A stretch of DNA of 64,000 nt from an uncultured Clostridia bacterium (GTDB lineage: Bacteria > Bacillota > Clostridia > TANB77 > CAG-508). Under the pieces are notes generated by a model. That model saw only the letters and a program-made list of their open reading frames with translations. It ran no database searches and was not told the origin of the DNA. Within the stretch, counting starts at the first letter, position 1. Every line of letters begins with the position of its first letter. The DNA is taken from positions 17,535 through 81,534 of the forward strand of contig CAJFII010000005.1 in assembly GCA_904381285.1 (NCBI GenBank), given 5' to 3'. Below, piece after piece: positions 58,817-64,000 of the stretch. The position numbers and the translations under genes were made by a program.

Positions 58817-58871
58817 ATAGAGCTTTGGTAAAAAAGTTGCTTTTAGATAACTTTTTTGCAAAAGCTCTATT
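58817..58871. terminator. Bidirectional terminator after minC
   Basis: ATAGAGCTTT ... AAAGCTCTAT long hairpin with inner AAAAAAGTT / AACTTTTTT. Confidence 0.8.
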
Positions 58872-59264
58872 CTAGCTTAATAACAACATAATCAAAGCTA
58901 TAAATAAACTTTCATCTTTTACACCTTCTTGATACAAAAAGAAAATTAAACAAATTAATAAAATATCATCAAAATATAAATTAATACCAAAAAGTTGAAA
59001 CATTGGGATATCTTCATCAGTAGAAGAAGTGGTTTTATCATTCATAGTTTTTGTATCACAATTGTTATTTTTATTATGAGATTGAAAATCAGGAGTTCTT
59101 TTATTTTTTATATTATTATGAGAATTATCGTTTGGATTTTCAGATTTTTTTATACTATAAGAATTGTTTTTTGAACCCTGGTATGTGTAGGGCGGTAAAC
59201 GATAGCCATATCTAGAATATCTGTTATAATAGGGCATACCAAAATTAGGAAAATGAAACATCAT
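58872..59264 (-). CDS. Hypothetical protein with Pro/Tyr-rich N-terminus and C-terminal hydrophobic helix
   Basis: 130 residues. N-terminus MMFHFPNFGMPYYNRYSRYG, a Ser/Asn-rich disordered middle, then GINLYFDDILLICLIFFLYQ, a hydrophobic helix near the end. The start overlaps the stop of the upstream gene (ATGA), so they are translationally coupled. This pair resembles spore-associated small proteins seen in Clostridia; function unassigned. Confidence 0.6.
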   Translation of the reverse strand: MMFHFPNFGMPYYNRYSRYGYRLPPYTYQGSKNNSYSIKKSENPNDNSHNNIKNKRTPDFQSHNKNNNCDTKTMNDKTTSSTDEDIPMFQLFGINLYFDDILLICLIFFLYQEGVKDESLFIALIMLLLS

Positions 59265-59728
59265 TTTGAATTTTCACCACCAGTTTGGTTAAATGCTTCA
59301 ATTATTTTACTCATATTAAATAATTGGACATATTGTTCTACTTTATTTTTTCTACTTTCTTTCAAATATGGTTTTAAAGAAAGTAATAAATTAGAACGAG
59401 GATCATTTTTATTATTATTCATTTTATCCATTATTGATTTCATTTTTAATAACATGTTAATATCTATGTTAGAGGAATTACTATTAGAATTATCAGAAGT
59501 TTGATTGTTATTTTGAGAATTATTAAACATATCCATAATATTTTTTATCATATCTGGATTTATATTATTTACATTGCTAGAATCATTGATATTATTAGAA
59601 TCATTACTAGAATTATTATTACCGGAGGAATTATTATTTTTCAAATTATCTATTAAATTTTTAATATCATCAGGAATGTTTCCATTATTCATCATATTAT
59701 TTAAATTATTCATAAAATCAGAATCCAT
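59261..59728 (-). CDS. Asn/Ser-rich low-complexity hypothetical protein
   Basis: 155 residues, dominated by Asn, Ser, Asp and Met (NNLNNMMNNGNIPDDIKNLI near the start; long NNSSGNNNSSND-type runs). C-terminal LLSLKPYLKESRKNKVEQYV is more ordered. AGGAGG site. Unrecognised; coupled with the downstream gene. Confidence 0.6.
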   Translation of the reverse strand: MDSDFMNNLNNMMNNGNIPDDIKNLIDNLKNNNSSGNNNSSNDSNNINDSSNVNNINPDMIKNIMDMFNNSQNNNQTSDNSNSNSSNIDINMLLKMKSIMDKMNNNKNDPRSNLLLSLKPYLKESRKNKVEQYVQLFNMSKIIEAFNQTGGENSK

Positions 59729-59783
59729 ATCAATACCTCCTTATATAAATATAACTCTACATTCTAATATATTCATTACTTAA

Positions 59784-60128
59784 ATGAAATGTTACAAACT
59801 TTATAAAACTTATATCCGAAGAAAAAACTTAAAAATTATAGAATTTTGTAATATAAATTTAATATAAAGTTAATAAAACATTAAAAATAATTCAAACATA
59901 TCATTTCCCTAGATAAGAAAGTTTTATAAAAGAAAATTTAATAAAAAACAAAGCTTTAAAAATAATGAAGAAAATAGTAAAATAATATATATATTTGTTT
60001 AGTTTTGTAAGTAAACAAAACATTTTACATAAAATGTTGTTTTTTTAGTATAAAGCCTTGAAAAACAGCTAAAAAAAGCGTATAATGAAAGATGGCAGAA
60101 ATAAATAAAAATATAGGAGGAATATACG
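59784..60128. other. Intergenic region upstream of the DUF11 protein
   Basis: No gene. Contains a hairpin AACATTTT-ACAT-AAAATGTT followed by seven T (60014-60047), which looks like a terminator or attenuator, and then the promoter at 60058-60086. Confidence 0.6.
60058..60086 (+). promoter_or_regulatory. Sigma-A promoter of the DUF11 surface protein
   Basis: TTGAAA, 17-bp spacer, TATAAT. Confidence 0.85.
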
Positions 60129-63100
60129 ATGAATCAAAAAATTTTAAGTAAAGTATTAGCAACAACATTGGCAGTTATTTTGACATTCGCAAACTTCATA
60201 ATGCTTGGAGTATATGCAGGAAAAACTTATGCAACATCTGATACTTTAGAAAATCAAAAAACAGTAACAAATAATGAAAATGTTGAGTTTGATGCATATT
60301 TCCTTTCAGAAAATGGAAATAGAACTCATACACTAAAACAAGATATAGATATTACAGATACAAAAATTTATTTGTCAATAAATGTAAAAAAAGGTTATCT
60401 AAAGAATGGAAAAGTAGAAATAACTGGAGAAGATAAAGAAAATGCAAACTTTAAAATTACAAATAGCGAGGATATTCTAGAAACAGTTGAATCTATAGAT
60501 ACAGAAAAAAATACTATTACATTAAAACAACTAAATTCTGGAACACAAATTGTTTTGGCAATACCAATCACAAGTTTAAAAGATGATTCATTTGATTTAT
60601 CGAATTTCAGTAAAATAAACAACATAAAATTAACAGGTACATATGTAAGTGATGAAGGAAATACAATTGCAATTGAAAAAACAATACGTACAAGAAATGA
60701 ATGGACTAAAGAGGTTAAAGCAAGTATAGAACAAACAGTAAAATCATTTATACCATATCAAGTTGGAGAAAATGCAGGAACAATATTACAAACAACTTTA
60801 AAAACAGGTCTAGAAAATAATGCATTACCAATCAAACAAACACAAGTTAGTATAAATGTTCCACAAGTAAATGGAATAAAACCAGAAGAAGTAATTGTAA
60901 CAGCTAACAATACATATGCAACAAATAATAAATCAGGAGAGCAATTTACAGAAAATAATTGGTCATATGATAAAGATTCAGGAATATTAAATATAACAGT
61001 AAATAATGAAGAAAACGAAAATAAAGTTTCATGGAATAAAACAAATAAAGATGAATATGTTATCACATACATATTTGCTGAAAAATTACAAGAAGTAAAA
61101 ACTGAGCAAACAGTAGAACTAACAGTTACAGCATATAATAATGTACAAACTGAAGTAAAAAATTCTAATACATTAAAAATAGAACAAACAGAAATAATAG
61201 GAAATTTTGTAACAACAGAAATTTCATCACAAGAAGAATTAAGTAAAGGATATTTATATACAAAATTAGAAAAAGAAATAGAATATAATGAAAAAATAGA
61301 TTTAACAATTTCATATGCTGATTTAATAGACAAAATTTCAGTACAAAATAATATAGACAATTTTGTAAATAATGAGGGACAAGTAAGCCCAACAACAATA
61401 TCAAATATAAATTATGCATATTATAAAACAACATCTGTTAATAAAGAAAACTTTGAAAAAATATTAGGAACAGATGGATATGTAAAAATACTTGGAACAG
61501 ATGGACAACAATTAGCAATATTTAATAAAGATACTCAAGTAGATGAAAATGGCAACTATGTATATACATATGAAGCTGAAACAAATCAAATAAAAATAGA
61601 AACAAGTAAACCTATAAAAGAAGGAAAACTTGAAATTAACAATACAAAAAGTTTAAAAGGAAAAACAGATTATAGCAAAGAACAAGTTGCAAGTTTTGAA
61701 AAACTAAATTTAAGTACATTAACAAGTGTAGATGGAGCAGGAGTAAAAATACAAGAAACACAATCAAGTAAAGACATAAAATTAATAGCACCTTCTACAA
61801 AAATAGAAGCAGCAGTTAGTAAACCAAATTTATCTACAGTAGTAAAAAATGAAAATGTAGAATTTAGAGTAATACTTAAAACAAATGATATTACATGTGA
61901 TTTATATAAAAATCCAGTTGTGGAAATTGTATTACCAAACTATATTGCTGAGCTAAATATAAAGGATATTAATTTATTATTTGATAATGAATTAAAAATA
62001 AAAGATTATAAAACATATGTAAATGAAACAGGAAATATAGTAATTCAAGTATCAATTGAAGGTGAAGATACAGTATATAATCAAGACGAAGTATCAAAAG
62101 GAGCAAACCTTGTAATTAATACAGATATTTCTTTAAAGAAATTAACACCAACAACAGATGGAGAAATGAAAGTATATGTTACAAATGAAAATGTAACAAC
62201 ATATGAAACACAAGAAAGCACAAAAACAAGACAAGCAGCAAAAGGTTATGTATCAACTCAACTAAAAGCAGTAGCACCTGTTGGAATGGTAACAACAAAT
62301 GAAATTACAGGATATAATGCTAAAAATGAAACTGTAACATCAATTAGTGGAGAAGAGCAAGTTGGAAAACTAGAAACAAGAACAGATGCAAAAGTGGCAA
62401 CTGTTACAATAAGTGTAATAAACAACTATAATAATGTAGCAAAAAATATAAGTGTATTGGGAAGAATACCATTTTCAGGTAATAAAGATGTATTAACAGG
62501 AGAAGAACTTGGTTCAAACTTAGATGCAACACTTGCATCAGCTATAACATCTAATGGAATAGATGCATCTAAAGTTACAATATATTATAGTACTAATGGA
62601 ACAGCTACAAAAGATTTAACAGATACTAACAATGGATGGACAACATCTATACAAGATTTAGCAACAGTAAAATCTTACTTAATAGTATTAAATAATTATG
62701 AAATGCCAACAGGAAGTACTTTAACATTTAATTACAATATAAATATTCCAGCAAATTTACCACACAATGAATCAACATATGCTAACTATGTAGTATATTT
62801 TGATAATGTTGCACAAGATGGAACAACTTCTGAAACAGCAAAAGCTTCAAAAGTTGGATTAACAACAGGTGCAGGACCAGAGTTAGAAGCATCTATAAGT
62901 ACAAATGTTGAAAATAATGCAGATGTAAAGGAAGGAACAGTAATTACATATAAAATTACAGTTAAAAATGTAGGAAAAGCAGATGTACAAAACGTAGTTG
63001 TAAAAGGAAATATTCCAGAGGGAGCAGTTTACACAGAATTTGTACCAGGTGATGAATATACTGACGAAGGTTATGAAGAAAACTATGAAATGAAGGAATA

Positions 63101-64000
63101 TTCTAAAACGATTGAAACACTAAAAGTTGGAGAGACCGCTGATGTAGAATATAGTGTGAAAGTTAAAACAATATATCCGGAATATATAAATGAGTTTGAA
63201 AACTATACAGAAGAAGAATTAGATAAAATGACTCAAGAAGAGTTAGATAAATTATCATCACATAAATTAAAGGAAATATACTTAGAAGTATTTGGAACTG
63301 TTACAGCAGATGGACTAGAAAAACCAATTCAAACACAAACTATAAAAAATAAAGCTATAGAAGGATATTTAAATGTAAATATGATAACATTTCCAAATAC
63401 AGAAGAAGGACTTGTTAGAGAAGGACAAACAATTAGATATACTACTGAAATAGAAAATGTTAATAGAAATGAAAGAACTAACGTTGTTTTAACAAATAAA
63501 TTGCCAGAAGGAACAACATATAAAGATGCGTACATATTTACATCTGAAAAGAAAACAGAAGGCGTTCAATATGATGAGAAATCAAATACAATTACATTTA
63601 ATATAGGTACTATTGGAGGAGAAAGTTCTGCAAGGGCAGTATTAGAAGTAACAGTAAATAAAATTGAGGGCTCTGAAATAGAAAAAATAATTAAAAATAG
63701 TGCAGAAGTTAAATGTAGTGAAACAGATGAAATATTTAAAACAAATGAGGTATCTAATAAATTGTCAGCTGCAGGTTTAATAGTAACTGTAAACAGTAAT
63801 AAACCAGATGGAAAGATGACAGATGAAGATACAATTGAATATTATGTAACAATTAAAAATATAGGAAAAGCAATTGCAAAAGATGTCGTTGTTACAGACC
63901 GTATACCAGATGGCCTTACATATCAATCAAGTAAATATACTGTAAATGGAGAAACAACAGAGTTAAAGAGTGGAGAAAATGAAGCAAAACTTACATTAGA
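60129..64000 (+). CDS. Very large secreted surface protein with DUF11-type repeats, 3'-truncated by the window edge
   Basis: At least 1290 residues, open to the end of the window with no CGG codon and no frame break. Signal peptide: MNQKILSKVLATTLAVILTF, then NFIMLGVYAGKTYA. The first 900 residues are Thr/Asn/Lys-rich beta domains. From about residue 918 DUF11-type domains begin: VITYKITVKNVGKADVQNVVVKGNIPEGAVY, a second with TIRYTTEIENVNRNERTNVVLTN and a third with IEYYVTIKNIGKAIAKDVVVTDRIPDGLTY. Such proteins form long stalks on the cell surface. AGGAGG site and a strong own promoter suggest high expression. The anchor would lie beyond the window. Confidence 0.88.
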   Translation, partial: MNQKILSKVLATTLAVILTFANFIMLGVYAGKTYATSDTLENQKTVTNNENVEFDAYFLSENGNRTHTLKQDIDITDTKIYLSINVKKGYLKNGKVEITGEDKENANFKITNSEDILETVESIDTEKNTITLKQLNSGTQIVLAIPITSLKDDSFDLSNFSKINNIKLTGTYVSDEGNTIAIEKTIRTRNEWTKEVKASIEQTVKSFIPYQVGENAGTILQTTLKTGLENNALPIKQTQVSINVPQVNGIKPEEVIVTANNTYATNNKSGEQFTENNWSYDKDSGILNITVNNEENENKVSWNKTNKDEYVITYIFAEKLQEVKTEQTVELTVTAYNNVQTEVKNSNTLKIEQTEIIGNFVTTEISSQEELSKGYLYTKLEKEIEYNEKIDLTISYADLIDKISVQNNIDNFVNNEGQVSPTTISNINYAYYKTTSVNKENFEKILGTDGYVKILGTDGQQLAIFNKDTQVDENGNYVYTYEAETNQIKIETSKPIKEGKLEINNTKSLKGKTDYSKEQVASFEKLNLSTLTSVDGAGVKIQETQSSKDIKLIAPSTKIEAAVSKPNLSTVVKNENVEFRVILKTNDITCDLYKNPVVEIVLPNYIAELNIKDINLLFDNELKIKDYKTYVNETGNIVIQVSIEGEDTVYNQDEVSKGANLVINTDISLKKLTPTTDGEMKVYVTNENVTTYETQESTKTRQAAKGYVSTQLKAVAPVGMVTTNEITGYNAKNETVTSISGEEQVGKLETRTDAKVATVTISVINNYNNVAKNISVLGRIPFSGNKDVLTGEELGSNLDATLASAITSNGIDASKVTIYYSTNGTATKDLTDTNNGWTTSIQDLATVKSYLIVLNNYEMPTGSTLTFNYNINIPANLPHNESTYANYVVYFDNVAQDGTTSETAKASKVGLTTGAGPELEASISTNVENNADVKEGTVITYKITVKNVGKADVQNVVVKGNIPEGAVYTEFVPGDEYTDEGYEENYEMKEYSKTIETLKVGETADVEYSVKVKTIYPEYINEFENYTEEELDKMTQEELDKLSSHKLKEIYLEVFGTVTADGLEKPIQTQTIKNKAIEGYLNVNMITFPNTEEGLVREGQTIRYTTEIENVNRNERTNVVLTNKLPEGTTYKDAYIFTSEKKTEGVQYDEKSNTITFNIGTIGGESSARAVLEVTVNKIEGSEIEKIIKNSAEVKCSETDEIFKTNEVSNKLSAAGLIVTVNSNKPDGKMTDEDTIEYYVTIKNIGKAIAKDVVVTDRIPDGLTYQSSKYTVNGETTELKSGENEAKLTL

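Overview
The window is very AT-rich DNA from an endospore-forming Clostridia-type Firmicute. Supporting markers are spoIIR, sleB-ypeB, an alpha/beta-type SASP, two CotF-like coat proteins, mecA, and the Bacillus/Clostridium gene order tadA - SRP RNA - dnaX - ybaB - recR and radC - mreB - mreC - mreD - mrdA - minC. Ribosome binding sites are strong (AGGAGG type) and many promoters are textbook sigma-A. No rRNA operon or CRISPR array was seen.

The main result is a recoding pattern. Nine otherwise intact and mostly conserved genes carry, in eleven places, one extra C directly before a glycine codon GGN, so that the in-frame codon is CGG and the protein only continues if the ribosome moves +1 there (NNN-CGGN, with the last three bases read as Gly). 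The genes are a FAD/Rieske oxidoreductase, murA, a 57-residue protein, a MurG-like glycosyltransferase (two sites), sleB, a VirD4-type coupling ATPase, a ZIP transporter, pcrA and mrdA (two sites). I read every CGG in the window on both strands. I found no supported gene that uses CGG as an ordinary in-frame arginine codon; every in-frame CGG is one of these shift sites. The small gene at 18199-18373 was found only by applying this rule. The window also encodes tRNA-Arg(ACG) and TadA, which together read CGU/CGC/CGA but not CGG. The simplest reading is that CGG is unassigned and CGGN works as a four-base glycine codon, or as a very efficient +1 frameshift site.

Layout. 1-6.8 kb: end of a mobilizable element (macro-domain protein fragment, two XRE regulators, a membrane-tethered degenerate receiver protein, relaxase, MobC, AbiEi/AbiEii, TnpV, RepA) abutting the 3' end of a tRNA-Pro gene. 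6.8-13.5 kb: tRNAs, HD protein, FAD/Rieske enzyme, rlmH, an MBL hydrolase, murA, spoIIR. 13.5-18 kb: sugar nucleotide genes (uridylyltransferase, phosphohexomutase) and a TtcA-like protein. 18-22 kb: tRNA-Arg(CCT), the hidden 57-residue gene, a long intergenic region with five Spo0A-like boxes, two copies of a structured RNA-like repeat, tadA, tRNA-Ser, SRP RNA. 22-30 kb: dnaX-ybaB-recR, glycosyltransferase, sleB-ypeB, SASP. 30-34 kb: yqeK, murF, ddl, DUF1934, a DnaJ-type chaperone. 34-37 kb: an isolated three-gene operon ending in a VirD4-like ATPase. 37-48 kb: SbcD/SbcC-like pair, prfA, a two-gene module flanked by 77-nt leader repeats, ZIP transporter, tyrosine phosphatase, pcrA, cotF-like pair. 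48-52 kb: pilin-like coiled-coil protein with two frame breaks of another kind, M23 peptidase, mecA. 52-59 kb: cell-shape cluster. 60-64 kb: a very large DUF11-repeat surface protein running off the end.
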